Of a DNA stretch of 64,000 nucleotides, positions 22,719 to 34,013 are shown one piece after another. The translations under genes and the position numbers were made by a program. Position 1 is the stretch's first letter. Each line of letters begins with the position of its first letter. The notes under the pieces were generated by a model. The model was not told the DNA's origin and made no database searches. It saw nothing but the letters and a program-made list of their open reading frames with translations. The stretch lies in the NCBI GenBank assembly GCA_001510575.1, contig LNGK01000006.1, positions 2,475,565 through 2,539,564 on the forward strand, read 5' to 3'. Origin of the DNA: Knoxdaviesia capensis. Lineage: Eukaryota; Ascomycota; Sordariomycetes; Microascales; Gondwanamycetaceae.

Positions 22719-24035
22719 TCAAGAGCTTACTCCTCGCAAGGCGACCGACCGCCGTAAAACCTCGATAACCTGGGCCGGGTCGGCTGCGCCGAACACGGCA
22801 CTTCCTGCAACAATCACGTTGGCTCCAGCGTCGGCTGCCTGGTCAATCGTGCTGGGGCCCAGACCGCCATCGACCTCGATGTTCAGCTCGGGGTACTTTT
22901 CTCTCAGGGCGGCCACCTTTGGCAGCTCGGACGCCATGAACTTCTGGCCGCCGAAGCCGGGCTCGACCGTCATGATGAGCACCATCTGTGGCCAAACGAG
23001 CAGACAAAAGCCGCGTTTTCATCATCGTTAGTCATTGTTCACTTATCACCACAAAATTATACATCTGAGGTGCTCCCTTCTTGGAAGGGAAGATGGCCCA
23101 ACACGGGTGGGAAGAGGGTTGGGTATAGATGGACGGTTTAGGGGGGAGGGGAAGGGGGAGGGAGGAGCACTGACATCGGGGCGTTCGGCCTTGTCTTGGG
23201 CCTCGAGGATGTCCCACAAAACATCGACGGGGGTGTTGGGCTTGAGGGCGATTCCGGCCAGCATGCCGCAGTCGTGGATGTAGCGGATGAGTTCCGCGGG
23301 GGAGGTTTTCGCGTCGGACTTGGCCTCGGGGGCCTCGGCGGCGGACGAAAACGCGGCTTCGTAGTGGAAGCAGTACAGATCGCAGCCGACGGCCTTGAAT
23401 TCCTTGACCCATTTCTTGGGCTGTATTTGGTGTTGTTTAGTTAATGGAGGGCCGGGTGGGGCGGGCGTGTTTGGGTATATTCCGTTAGTTTCAGCGTGCA
23501 ATAGAATTCTTTGTTTTTCTCTTATCTGTGGTATGCATAGATGTCTTCCCCCTCCACTTGCCGCGTCCGGCGGTGCAGCTGCGTATATGGAGGAGAAAAG
23601 AGCAGATTACGCACCTCGGCGATCATCATGTGGCAGTCGAAGGTGCCGGTGCCGTAGCTCTGCGTGGGAGGCTCGACGTGGCGGCGGATTTTGGCGACGA
23701 CGGGCGGGCCGAAGGTCAGGTTCGGCACGAAGTGGCCGTCCCTAGAGCACACACGCGTTCGTTCACACGATTAGACAACCAACCTTCGCTGTGGCAATGG
23801 TGGAGGGGGTGAGGCAAGTGGAAAGGGGAAAACCACGGGTGGGTTTGATAACGACGAGTGAGTGCTGCGGGGGAAGGGGGAAAAAAAAAACAAAACACGC
23901 CAGAGGCAGGGGGGCATACATGATGTCCACATGCAGCCAGTCGGCGCCATTCGCAATCGTGCGGGAGCAGTCGGCGCCGAGATTGGCGAAGTCGGCGGAG
24001 AGGATGGACGGAGCGATGATCGGCTTCGGCGCCAT
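22719..24035 (-). CDS. rpe1: D-ribulose-5-phosphate 3-epimerase
   Basis: The enzyme interconverts ribulose-5-phosphate and xylulose-5-phosphate in the pentose phosphate pathway, in the cytosol. Minus-strand exons 24035-23920, 23741-23615, 23420-23175 and 22985-22719 give 251 aa, the usual length. The TIM barrel shows IIAPSILSADFANLG at strand 1, HVDIMDGHFVPNLTFGP created by joining exons 1 and 2 (metal His and catalytic Asp), CGMLAGIALKPNTPVDVLW, MTVEPGFGGQKF and IEVDGGLGPSTID (second catalytic Asp). All the metal-ligand and catalytic positions are present. The gene is convergent with the UAA transporter, with under 300 bp between stop codons. Confidence 0.97.
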
Positions 24036-25622
24036 GGTGGGTGGTAGATCTGGATAGACGAGCAAGTCGGGTTGGACGGGAAAGCAAAGAGAGAGAGAGA
24101 GAGAGAGAGATAATAAGGAAAGAAAAAAAAGAGAGACGCTATTATTTATCTTGAGGCGGATGGTATCTACAGACTCAGATTCACAGAGTCGGGATCATGA
24201 ACTTTTCTTTCGATGAAGTTCAATTCGGGAGGAAGATCGATCCATCAGGAGCTCAAAGCGGGTGGGGCAGTCGTAAGTACCTAGCTCTGGGCTCATGTTT
24301 CAGCGCTAAACCACGTCAGTATCTCAAGCCAGATTTGCAGAATTGGAGATCCCTGTGCATATATGCTCAATGCTTAAAATTATTGAGGGTTTCTATATCT
24401 GTTTCGTCACGGGTTTCCTCGTCTTTGCCCGTGGAACTGTCGGACGTGTGTGATAACTGCTGCATTTCTTCTTCTTCTTCCTGTTAAATCTCCCCTAAGA
24501 ACTGGAAAACTGCCCACATCCCAACGTTACTCGTTCTGGGAACGAAGCTCCATGCCGGTTGGCTACCCCGCCACCAAAACCGCGGATAAGATAACAAAAG
24601 CCGCCTGCAACCCACGATTTCCCTTGTATGCCCTGATCGGACGAGGCACCAGACATCACAAGGAAAAAACGATAAGTTCTTCTCGCTCTCAGAGAGGTCA
24701 GGGCCCGCGGGGGCGCCGCCCGTCATGCTTGTCAGAGCCATCTAGGGGACAGCTGATTCTGATCTCGCTCTCCGGGGGATGTCGGTCTTTGTAACCTCAG
24801 TCACAGAGAGGAATGCCGCCGTCAGCTGGCGCTGGTGTTGAAATGTCCGTGGACACTGTCATGACTGCGAAGCTTTGAACAAGAATTGGAGGAGGACACT
24901 GGTCAGCCTCGTGAATGGGAGAAAGTCATGAACTATATAGGGCCTACGAATCAGAAAATCTCGAAAAGAAGATGTGAATTAGATGTAAACGAAAAGAAGG
25001 AGAAGAAGTTAACTGTGTTTGTCCGTTTATAATATCAAGTTAGGTTGAGGGCATAGCTTCTGCATTTTGAAAAGCAGGAAAGAGCTTATGCAAATAGAAG
25101 GCACCCGAGTCTAAAGAGAAGTCACTCAATTCAAGGTTTAGAGAAAGCATGCAAATTCCATAGGGAAATTCATCTCACTCTGGATTATTACAGCACTATG
25201 AAATCCTGTTTCACCTTCTATATACTTTTGGCTAACTCTAAGTCTCCAGCTATTTGTGTCGTAACCCTAAATATATACTATTACCCTATTTGATCCTGCT
25301 TTTGACCAATCTTCTTTTATACTTTGAACATTTATTCTGGCTTCAGTCCTGTGTTCATTATGCCTGGGTGTTTGAATAGAAAGAATCAGTAGAGGAATGC
25401 TTATGGCACCTTCCTCGGAACTCACTAAAACTTACAACCATGGACGGAAACTGCATCCCGTTATCTTCACTATGCCTTTTCTTCTTACATAATAGGACAG
25501 TCTTTCCAATATAAAAATCCAAGTCGGAGGATCATCATGCAATTGCAGGAATATTCCTGGTTTTTTAACCTTTCTTCCAACACATCCAACCAAGTTGTAC
25601 TGCCAGGACCTCACACCCACTA
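24036..25622. other. Intergenic, with AT-rich block at about 24950-25560
   Basis: The left part is the epimerase promoter and includes a GA microsatellite. The right part is A/T-rich, with no coherent frame, and looks like the block after the PP2A subunit gene. It may hold a degraded element. No gene is called. Confidence 0.5.
24089..24110 (+). repeat. GA microsatellite in epimerase leader/promoter
   Basis: About eleven GA units begin some 55 bp upstream of the epimerase start codon, reading as CT on its sense strand. Such pyrimidine tracts are common in fungal leaders. Confidence 0.8.
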
Positions 25623-26475
25623 ATGGAGCCCGAGAACCCCGCCCCCGCACCGCTCGCAACGACACTGGCTCCGCTGCCGCACCCGCGGCCGCGGGCGCTC
25701 CCGGCAAACTCGAAGAAGGAGGGCCTGCTCCGGGAGTATGTCGAGTCTAGCATGATGTCGATTTCGCGGCGCTACGTCAAGAAGTTCTCCGAGACCACCG
25801 ATCCCGACGATACAACCCCCGGGTACACCAGCATCGGGGAGGTCTGTGTGGATTTCGGCAATGTCATCGATATGATTTGGAAGTCGGGAACCCGTAAGTA
25901 CATGCTGTGTACCGGGGCTGGGCTGGGCTGGGGCGAGATGGAGTTTGGGGTGGAGGGGTGGGGGAGATTCCGGCTAACCGCTTGTTTGCTCTCCAGCCTC
26001 ACTACAGGTTCCAATGCTGCTGCACATCGCCAGTGAATTCACCAAGTACATCGTCTCGTTCCCCGTGTCTCTCCCCATCACGCTGCAGCTCCTGGAGAAG
26101 CTGGACCACTGCTTCGCCAGCCTGCTACTGAAGCAGGATATCAGCTCCAGCGAGCCGCTGCCGGGCTTCGAGACGGCGGCCAGCAACGCCGGCTTTTCCA
26201 TCACCGATATGGTCAGATGCCGCAGCATTACAGAGGAGACTCGGGCTTTGATGGCAAGCCTGGTGTGGAATGACAAAGGCGTCCCCACGGGTTCCGGGGT
26301 CCGGGATGACCCGGCCGACAGCGATGAGATCGGGACTGACACGGGGGCCGAACAGAGTGGCCGCGGCCTCGTGGCGAAGAAATCCCGGACCAAGGGCGCG
26401 GACAGCGAGTTGGAGATGGGCATCGCGACGGTATACGAGCAGACAATATCTCAGCTGGGAGAGGTGCTTGAGTGA
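25623..26475 (+). CDS. Uncharacterised protein, 249 aa
   Basis: Exons 25623-25893 and 25997-26475 (GTAAGT donor, CAG acceptor) give 249 aa. I do not recognise the family. The N-terminal 35 residues are Pro/Ala-rich and probably disordered. A helical middle follows, with YVESSMMSISRRYVKKFSE, VCVDFGNVIDMIWKSGTPS and LLHIASEFTKYIVSFP, then a second helix pair LQLLEKLDHCFASLLL. The C-terminal third is charged and polar (SDEIGTDTGAEQSGRGLVAK). There are no membrane segments, signal peptide or catalytic motif. Codon use and a clean intron argue that it is a real gene. It is convergent with LIP2, about 170 bp apart. It could be a small subunit of a nuclear complex, but that is a guess. Confidence 0.8.
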
Positions 26476-26644
26476 TGGCACCAAATCATGAATTTGTATT
26501 TTTTGTCTTCCCCTTATTTACATTGTTGAGTGACTCGAATATTGGCGAATAATGCCAGTCAGTGGAGGTGATCGTGACGGCGAAGTGTTGTTCGCGGGTA
26601 ATTATGTACTGCAACATTTAAGTAGCAGCCGGAAGAAAATAATA

Positions 26645-27664
26645 TTACACTGCGTGTCCCCGGATTCGGTGCTTGAGTTCCAGTAGCCACGCCTGCGAGA
26701 ACGACTCCGGCGTCACCCCAGACCCCGGAACCTCAGCCTCTATACTCGTAACACCCTTCCCGGATATCCCGCACGGAACGAACCGGCTCCACGGATTAAC
26801 CTCCTCCGGCCCGGACACAGCCACGTCGATGTTCACCGCGACGCCCAGCGCGCTGATATGGCGGCGCAGGTGGATCCCCAGCGCCGCGATCTTGCCGTCC
26901 GGGCGGCGCCCTCCTGCCGCCTCGCTGCTGCTGCTGCTGCTGCCGCCGCGGACCCACACGCCAGGCTCCTCGGGGTTCGTGAACGCGCTGATTCCACACA
27001 GCGTGCGCAGCACCGCGATCGTCGTGTCCTCCAGCATGTGCGCGAACCCGCTGACCGAGACCGCCGGATAGCGCGACGACCGCAGGTCGACCACCGGCCA
27101 CAGCACCACCTGGCCCGGCCCGTGGTACGTCGTGAGCCCGCCGCGGCTGCTCCGCACCACCCCGGGCCGGAACACCTGCACATCGGCCGCCGGCTGCCCG
27201 GCGCCGCCCGGCACCCCGCTCCTGGTGTGCACGGTCAGCGGTTTCACCAGGCGCTCGCGGAGCTCCGCCGACACCGCGGCGTCGTCCTGCCGTCTGCCCA
27301 GCGTGAACACCGGGGTCGGGGTGAAGCTTATCAAGCACGGGTGCGGCTCCGTCGGCGCAACAGCAGCAGCAGCCTCGCCAGGCGTGGGTCGGGACGCCCC
27401 GGCGCGTTTCCACGCGAAAAACACGTCCCGGACTTCATCTTGCACCTGGCTCGCGTAGGCGTAGGTACATGTTGTGTTTCCTGGTGTCAGATGCCGGTGC
27501 TCGAACGGAATGTCCGGGGCGCTCTGGTGGGCGCGGGACGCTGCTGATGAGAAATTGCGCTGGTTTTGCCTGTAAACAGGGGCACACGCGTTCGCGCTGT
27601 TCCGGATAAGGCGTGAAATGATGGAGATGTAATAGAAAGAAGGACACCGGCTAGAGGAAACCAT
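26645..27664 (-). CDS. lip2: Octanoyl-[acyl carrier protein]-protein N-octanoyltransferase (LipB/LIP2)
   Basis: The enzyme transfers octanoate from mitochondrial ACP to E2/H proteins, the first step of lipoylation. This intronless gene encodes 339 aa. The N-terminus (about 45 residues, Ser/Arg-rich, few acids) fits a mitochondrial presequence. The BPL/LipB fold shows SSRGGLTTYHGPGQVVLWPV, PGVWV, then DGKIAALGIHLRRHIS with the conserved Lys (258), and VPCGISGKGVTS with the catalytic Cys (298). Two insertions are unusual: an Ala/Pro-rich stretch near residue 95 and a six-Ser run from AGC repeats just after the PGVWV segment. Both are low-complexity loops outside the active site. Confidence 0.96.
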   Translation of the reverse strand: MVSSSRCPSFYYISIISRLIRNSANACAPVYRQNQRNFSSAASRAHQSAPDIPFEHRHLTPGNTTCTYAYASQVQDEVRDVFFAWKRAGASRPTPGEAAAAVAPTEPHPCLISFTPTPVFTLGRRQDDAAVSAELRERLVKPLTVHTRSGVPGGAGQPAADVQVFRPGVVRSSRGGLTTYHGPGQVVLWPVVDLRSSRYPAVSVSGFAHMLEDTTIAVLRTLCGISAFTNPEEPGVWVRGGSSSSSSEAAGGRRPDGKIAALGIHLRRHISALGVAVNIDVAVSGPEEVNPWSRFVPCGISGKGVTSIEAEVPGSGVTPESFSQAWLLELKHRIRGHAV

Positions 27665-28512
27665 TGCTAGTTAAGAACCGGTATCCAGTGAGAAGGTTTC
27701 CGCCTTGGGAGGATTTGCTTTTGCGTGTATATTTATTTGTAAGATGGAGAAAAAAAAAAAAAAAAAGGTGGCCAGAAATGTACCTTAATCCAGACTGCCA
27801 CCACAGCCACCAACCAACCCCCAACAACATTCATCCATACTGACAGAAAGGAGAATATTGCGAATTACAAATCACATACTTTTGAAATCTTCAGGTAGGT
27901 CTCCTCATATGAACTCTAACACAGCTTATATGTAGACTCGCGTGCTTAATCAAATTATATATCCTGATTTTCTAACCTGGAATAGAACATTATAGATATC
28001 TCGTACCTATCGCACCCTTGATTGCTTCACATAGTAGATAGTATCATAATACAGGTACACGATCAAAACAGAAAGCAGTAATAAACCATCACACAGAGAC
28101 ATGTCAAAAAACAAGACAAGTAATAAACCCCCGAAGATACCTTTCATCTTTTAGGCAATTGAATAATGCAAAGTTTACAGCAAGATAGGTAAGAAAAAAA
28201 AAACCATATTGAGCAGATTAAACAGAAAAAAAAGAGCACGAAGAAAAAAAGAGGTTGGTATGAGGTTCAAACAAAAAAATCCAGGAGGCAAAAAACCAGG
28301 CCCTCCTCTAAAGAGAATAGAAATAAAAAGGCAGAGAGAAAACAGAAGATAGGTTGATACATGCGCAAGCAGAGGAAAATAGAATCAGTCAGTAGGTTTA
28401 GAAGGCTTGGGCATTGCTACACTGGTAGTAGTGCCATAAAACAGAGAATTTAGATAGATGGAAGGAAGTAGAGTGAGAATATGATTGATGATGATAGATG
28501 GCGGCACTCTTT
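27665..28512. other. AT-rich intergenic between LIP2 and SomA
   Basis: The 848 bp are A/T-rich with several A runs (27752-27767 and 28195-28260). They include the SomA 3' flank and LIP2 promoter. I see no gene. Confidence 0.6.
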
Positions 28513-30456
28513 TTACTCGGCTCCAATCTCTCCAGCACCATCCATGGTGAAGGATCCGGGACCAAAGTCAAAGCTACCTTCACCACCATCATCGGTACGC
28601 AGGAACGAGTCAAAATCAAACCCTTCCAGGACGTTGTCGGAGTTGAGAGGGTTCGCAATATCAAACGGAGGGAAATCGTCCTATGAAAGAAACACGTTAG
28701 ATCTATGTGCCTCAATGCCAATCGGTTCGTTCTGGTTAAAGGGAAAAAAAAGTCTTACCATTCCACCGCTTGTGTCCATGCCAAACCCATTCTGAGAAGG
28801 ATCGGGATGAGATGGTTGGGGAACGGCCGAAGCGGGCACGCCGGGAGCTGGAGGGGCGCCGGTCGCTCCGCCTGGGCCAGCGTTGGGTCCGCCCGCCGGT
28901 CCAGATTTGTTAAAGGAAGCCGAATTCATATTCACGGGAGTCATCGGCGTGGCCGGGGTCGGTGGCTCGGCGTCCTGGCCTTGGTCGTTCACCGGAGTCG
29001 CGCCAGCTGCAAGACCAGCATTGCTCGACTTCTTCTGTGCGGCAGCAGCCTGCAAGGACAAGTTAGAAAATCAACTTCTCAGTAGGTTAGGATTAGGAAA
29101 GCCGGATGTTCAGTTGAACTCACCTTGCTCTTAGCATTCTTCGTTTCCTTCTTCTTGGGAGCAGCCTTGCTGACTTGCTGGGGAGTCGGCGGTGCCGGGG
29201 TGCCTTGTTGAGGCGATGAAGTGCTAGGACGGTTAGCGCCCGGGTTTCCGCCCGGCGCCGACGGAGGGGGCATCGCCCGCTGTTGCGGTGTTCCCTGCAT
29301 CTGGCCTTGGGGAAGAGCCTGCATCATGGCGGCAGGATTGCCTTGCTGCCAAGGGACTTGCGGATTGCCTGGGCCAATAACACCCGGCTGCTGCTGTTGT
29401 TGTTGTTGCTGCTGCGCTTGCTGCTGTGCTGCTTGTTGCGCCTGCTGGTGGCGCACAGCCATGAGTTGCTGTGCGTTGAAGGGTTGTTGACCCGGATGAG
29501 AGCTGGGTGGGCGCATTGCATTCACCTGCCCCTGGGGTCCGAGATCCTTAAAGAAGTGCGGGTTGACGGCAGGATTCATATCGTTTCCAATCAAGTTCAT
29601 AGAACTTGGAGACCCGCGAGAAGCCGCACCTTCCGGAAGGGGAGACGGGATTCCAGAGTTGTTCATTTGCGGGGTGCCTCTCTTCATGGGTTCGGTGGAA
29701 TTTGGTGAGCTGCCAGTCTTCTGTCCTGGCGGAGAAGTATCCGGGAATCCGGGCTGTCCCGGGCCGCCCGGTCCACCAGGGCCAGCTTGCCCGTCAGCCC
29801 GCGGGCCCCCTCCAGTATTTACCTGTTCTTGCCGTGCCAACTCCAGGCGGATTTTGTTTTGCTGTTCAAGCGCCATCAGTTGCGCCTGGTAATCCTGTAG
29901 TGCTCCATTGCTGCCTCCGGCCCCGTTGGGAACCGCGCCGGCGTTACCGGGGGCCCCGCGCATGCCCTGGGCGCCAGGCATCTCACTGGGGTTGTAGAAG
30001 GTGCCATCGGGGCCCTGTTGTAGCATGGGCGAGCCCTGAGGCTGCGGGGTTCCAGCCATACCACCAATCTGCTTGTTAGGCATCTGTTGGCCATGGTGTT
30101 GCTGCAAGTTAGCAGCATAGGCGGCAATCGACTTCGGCTGATGATTCGGGGGCTGATTCGTGAACTGTTGGAGCTGCTGGGGGGTCAACTGGGCAGGGTT
30201 GATACCGTTTGCCAGAAGAAGCTGCTGTGACGTTTGTACGGGTCCTCCTGGAGTTTGTTGGCCAGGAATCGGCTGTCCTGGTCGCGCTGATGGCATCATT
30301 CCAGGCTGGTTGGGGTTGAAGCCAGCTTCACCAAGACGGGGGCGTTTGGAAGGCGATGGCGCGTTATCCGCAGACCCCGGTGAGCCAGGTCTCTGGCGGT
30401 TGATATCTAGCTCAGAACCATCACGTTGCATGGCGTTTTGCTTCGCTTGCTGCTGT

Positions 30457-30488
<32 letters not shown>

Positions 30489-31443
30489 CTGTTGTTGTTG
30501 TTGCTGCTGCTGTAGCTGTTGCTGCTGCTGTAGCTGCTGCTGCTGCTGTAGCTGCTGCTGGTGCTGTTGCTGTTGCTGCTGAAGGATCTGCATGGCTTGG
30601 GGGCTAAAGCAGGGAACGTGGAGGGTTAGCACTATGGCGCGAGGGGCATGGTATCGGGGTCAGCTCACTGATTCTGGTTGTTTGCCATGGCTGTCCGAGC
30701 AAGTACTGCCGGTTTCATTCCCATGGACATTGCACCATTCGGCATACTGCGCATTAGGTGGGCAGGATATTGCTGTGGTTGGACCATTTCAGTTCGCATC
30801 TGGCGCAGCACATCTTGCTGGTGCGATTGGCGCATTCTCGATTGCTGCTGTCCCGTTGATACCGAGTTAGAAGACTGGCTCACAGAAAGGCATGATGAGA
30901 GGGGGCTCAGCGACGAGACGGAGTAAAACTAACCTGAGTATGATGCACATACTGCGCGACAATGCCATTTCCAGTCTTGCTGCGCTGTGCGCTGTACATG
31001 TCCCAAAACAAAGCAAACCATTCGTAAAGAAAAGACGCCTCGGAAGTAGTCGGGAGTTTCGGAGCCGGGAGGTCGGTTGGAAGTTTGCCGTTAATGTCGT
31101 CCTTACTATCCGTGTCCATAGCGTCATCGTTCACTCCGTTTCCCAGGCCATTCTCAGGGCGGTGCGACGGACTGGATATCACGTTGACTTTGTGATCTCC
31201 GTTAACCAGGGCGCGCGCACAGTCGTACATGCCAAATCGGATGAAATACTCGTAGATATATGTGTTCAAAAGAGTGCGTTGTTGGTTGTCGTTCATCGTT
31301 TGCTGGGGTCTTGGTCCGGGTTGCTGTTGCATGGGAATTCCGCCGTTGTTCATCATTTGAATTGGAGGAGGCCCGTTGGTAGGGACACCAGGAGTGCCAC
31401 CTATAGCATTCATTGCCGACATGTTGACGTTTGCTGGGTTCAT
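28513..31443 (-). CDS. somA: LisH/LUFS-domain developmental regulator SomA (Flo8/Som1 type)
   Basis: SomA-type proteins act downstream of cAMP-PKA, with the LDB-like partner PtaB, to control conidiation, adhesion and hyphal development. Minus-strand exons 31443-30934, 30874-30669, 30603-29124, 29049-28759 and 28680-28513 join to 884 aa. The N-terminal LUFS/LisH domain reads LLNTYIYEYFIRFGMYDCAR and ASFLYEWFALFWDMYSAQR (about residues 58-155). A Gln tract of about 50 residues begins near residue 244, and Pro/Gly/Gln-rich sequence follows. The C-terminus DDFPPFDIANPLNSDNVLEG then FDFDSFL is an acidic-hydrophobic region that looks like an activation domain. Polyglutamine length is probably variable between strains. 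Neighbouring genes are not functionally linked. Confidence 0.92.
30444..30588 (+). repeat. CTG/CAG trinucleotide tract encoding SomA polyglutamine
   Basis: The plus strand is an imperfect CTG/TTG repeat; on the minus (coding) strand it reads CAG and CAA, giving the SomA Gln tract. Mixed codons suggest an older, partly stabilised expansion. Confidence 0.9.
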
Positions 31444-32862
31444 AGTGACAGAACCACCACAGTTTGGTCTTGGAACGAGTCAGGTATTATTAACAATCAG
31501 AAACTCAGTGGCGGAGTTGTTCAAGACCGCGCAACGGGTCGGTTTGATGATCCTTCAGATCCAGAAGGAAATGGGCGACTGTGTCGCGGAATACCGCCGT
31601 GGCGGAAATGTTGTGGTCGTGGAGGACTCAACAGGTCGATGGGAATGGGAATATCATGAATTGAAAAGCGGAAAGATGGGGGGATTTGATGCCGAGAAAT
31701 CTCAATACACCACTTTCGATGTTGGCATTAGACAGGCCAGGCTTCGCGACAGACAAAACAGAAATAACCAGATTTCCACGAAGAGCTGATGTGCTTTTTT
31801 TCGGGTTTAGAACGAGAGAACGGGCTTAAAAGAAGATATAAAACACGAAGAATAAAACCAAACTGATTTCCAAATAACTTCAAGGGTCGAGAGTTGGCAA
31901 GAGGAATGGTGAGGTCGGGAGGTGATGCAAATTCCAGTCGGGTTGGTAGATAAGTCAGGGATGGGACGAGAACATCACGATCTCACGATCACAGTGATTT
32001 AGGGGTCGTAAGTCTGTCAAGATTTCATGCAGGAGAAATAACAGGCTTTTTCAAGGTATGGAAGAGACAGGGTTGAAGAGATGGAGAGATGATGATGTGG
32101 GAGGATATCTAATAGAAAAAAACAACATGTGCTAAGGGTGGCCAAAGAGAGAAAAAAATTAAAGGAGTGTTAAAGACAACAATAGAGGAAGAAAATCAAA
32201 GAGAAAAAAAAAATTGGCTAAGAGGCCCAGAGAAGGAGGGACAGAAAAAATATGGTTGCCCTCAATGAAGGAATGTGTAGAGAGTAAGAAAGGAGTGCAG
32301 GGGAGAAAATGCGAGTGGAGGAAAGCCAGATGGCCAAGCTAATCTACTGACAACTCCGTGCTTCTGTTCCTTACTTAAGATTCCTCTGGTAAGATGATTT
32401 TGTATGGGAAATGGCTGGCCCGCGTATTTTAGAGCATGAACGGGTGGCCATCACTCCTGGAGCTAAGCGTAACTCCTATACTTCTGCCTCAGGTATCCAT
32501 ATTCTTTGTGTCAGGCTGTCTGCTGACATAACCACGGTATCGCCGATAAGGGATAGGGTTTAACCCCGGCCACCACAAGAGCGGCACACACACACGAAGT
32601 GCTCACTTGGTTGTTCATGGCCTCACTGGCATCCATTCTGTCTCATCGGGATAGCACACACGCTGGCATATATGCAGTCATATAGGGCGCCAAACGCCAA
32701 GAATGTGGTGGAAACCAGCAACTTCGTATCTATGCCGTGGGATCAATTTCGTATCTACCCTTCCGGTGCCACACCCAGCCCCAAATCCTCACCAAGACCA
32801 CTTCGGATTGAGGAAGTCTGTCTGTCTGTGTCATTCCTTGTCATAAACATTCATGAGTCTTA
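31444..32862. other. Intergenic, SomA upstream region and BET3 3' flank
   Basis: The 1.4 kb probably hold a long SomA leader: the part nearest the start codon is purine-rich on the plus strand, that is pyrimidine-rich in the sense of the gene. A plus-strand open frame at 31376-31789 overlaps SomA exon 1 and has no family resemblance, so I do not call it. Confidence 0.55.
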
Positions 32863-33672
32863 TCAATCATCCTCCGGGGGGAGTTCGTCGTCGATGTACC
32901 GGATGAAGGATACTCGGATTTCGGTGGTGTCGTGGCCCCGCAGCACGTCGTTGGTGAAGTGTGCCTCGATCTGGATCTGGACCATCTCCAGCGCGCCCCG
33001 CAGAACACCGCAGATGATGTTCGAATACCACAGTTCGTCCTGCGCGCGGCCGTCGTCCGGAAGCTCGACGAAATCGGCAAGCGGGTTGTCGTCGAAAATC
33101 ATGGAGAACTGCGTGTTGTCGTTGGACCAGTTCGTGATCTGGGGTGTTATGTTGAGGAAGATCTTGAACCCGACCTGTTACGATCACACCAAGCCCCGGG
33201 TTAGCAGATGGTCTCCGGATATCTCCCTCGTAGGCTCATTGTACCTTCGCAACCATGTCGGCCGTCTCTTTGAAGTTGGCACACCGCTTCATGGTGTTGG
33301 ACTTTGCTAGGTAGTCCTCAATCAAGCGAAGGCCGATGTTGTATCCCATCTTGTCTAGCTGCTTGTTGACCTCGGCGTAGTTCCCTTCGAAATCGCGACA
33401 TAGCTGGGCAACTACCGTGCCATACGTAAGCGTGACCAGCTCCGCATTGATCTTGTCAATTCGCGTCCTAGGAGAGGAGAAGAAGAAGCGTCGTCGTCAG
33501 CTTCGAGGTTGAAGACACGTCAAGAGCAAGCAAAGGGTCGAAATACTAACTTCCATATTCTGTTTTCAACGCCTGTTAGAAGATGTTACCAATCATGACA
33601 TGTGCCAAAGCCTGGGGATGAAAGTCAAACTTACTCTTCGCCCAGCCGAGCAGCTTTGCTGCTGCTAGACAT
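32863..33672 (-). CDS. bet3: TRAPP complex core subunit Bet3 (TRAPPC3)
   Basis: Bet3 is a core TRAPP subunit that tethers ER-derived vesicles at the Golgi and is part of the Ypt1 exchange factor. Four minus-strand exons, 33672-33635, 33559-33551, 33467-33245 and 33174-32863, encode 193 aa, the expected length. Joined, the start reads MSSSKAARLGEEIWKTRIDK. NKQLDKMGYNIGLRLIEDYL, MKRCANF (Cys about 77 aligns with the palmitoylated Cys of mammalian Bet3), NPLADFVELPDDGRAQDELW and CGVLRGALEMVQIQIEAHF are all family signatures. Exon 2 is a 9-nt microexon; it supplies most of the conserved EIWK segment. The ATG context and the N-terminus match other fungi. The gene is divergent from the adenylyltransferase gene across 341 bp. 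Confidence 0.95.
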
Positions 33673-34013
33673 TTTGCAGGAGTGATTCCACCGGACTTCG
33701 GGTTGTAAGCGCCTGTGAATCACCTATGATGTCTCTGTCAAAGAGTGTCAGAGGACTATATATGCACCAGCTCAATCGGTAAATACGTGTGGATGGAGGG
33801 AGGGTCCCGTCTTGAGAGAGATTGAGCTACCGCGAAGTTGAACTAATGCCGGTTGTATTTCGGCTAATTAAGCATTTAGGTTGCTTTCTTCTATCGACCC
33901 GATTTATAGTGGTTTATGGGCTTACTCTGATCCAACCCTCAGCTTTCGTCTCAGTAGTACATTTTTCGATCTCAAGCTTCAAGGCACCGCTATATAAGTG
34001 CACCTCATCAGAT
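33673..34013. promoter_or_regulatory. Compact bidirectional promoter, BET3 / PPAT
   Basis: The 341 bp lie between the two start codons. A TATA-like TATATAAG sits at 33991-33998, only about 15 bp before the plus-strand ATG, so its role as the TATA box of that gene is doubtful unless a later start is used. Confidence 0.4.

Noticed and set aside
31376..31789. Plus-strand frame of 137 codons overlapping SomA exon 1
   Set aside because: Antisense to well-supported coding sequence and without recognisable features.
33822..34013. Longer N-terminus for the pantetheine-phosphate adenylyltransferase
   Set aside because: The open frame continues upstream but lacks an ATG at its track start and overlaps the short divergent promoter; the ATG at 34014 is preferred.
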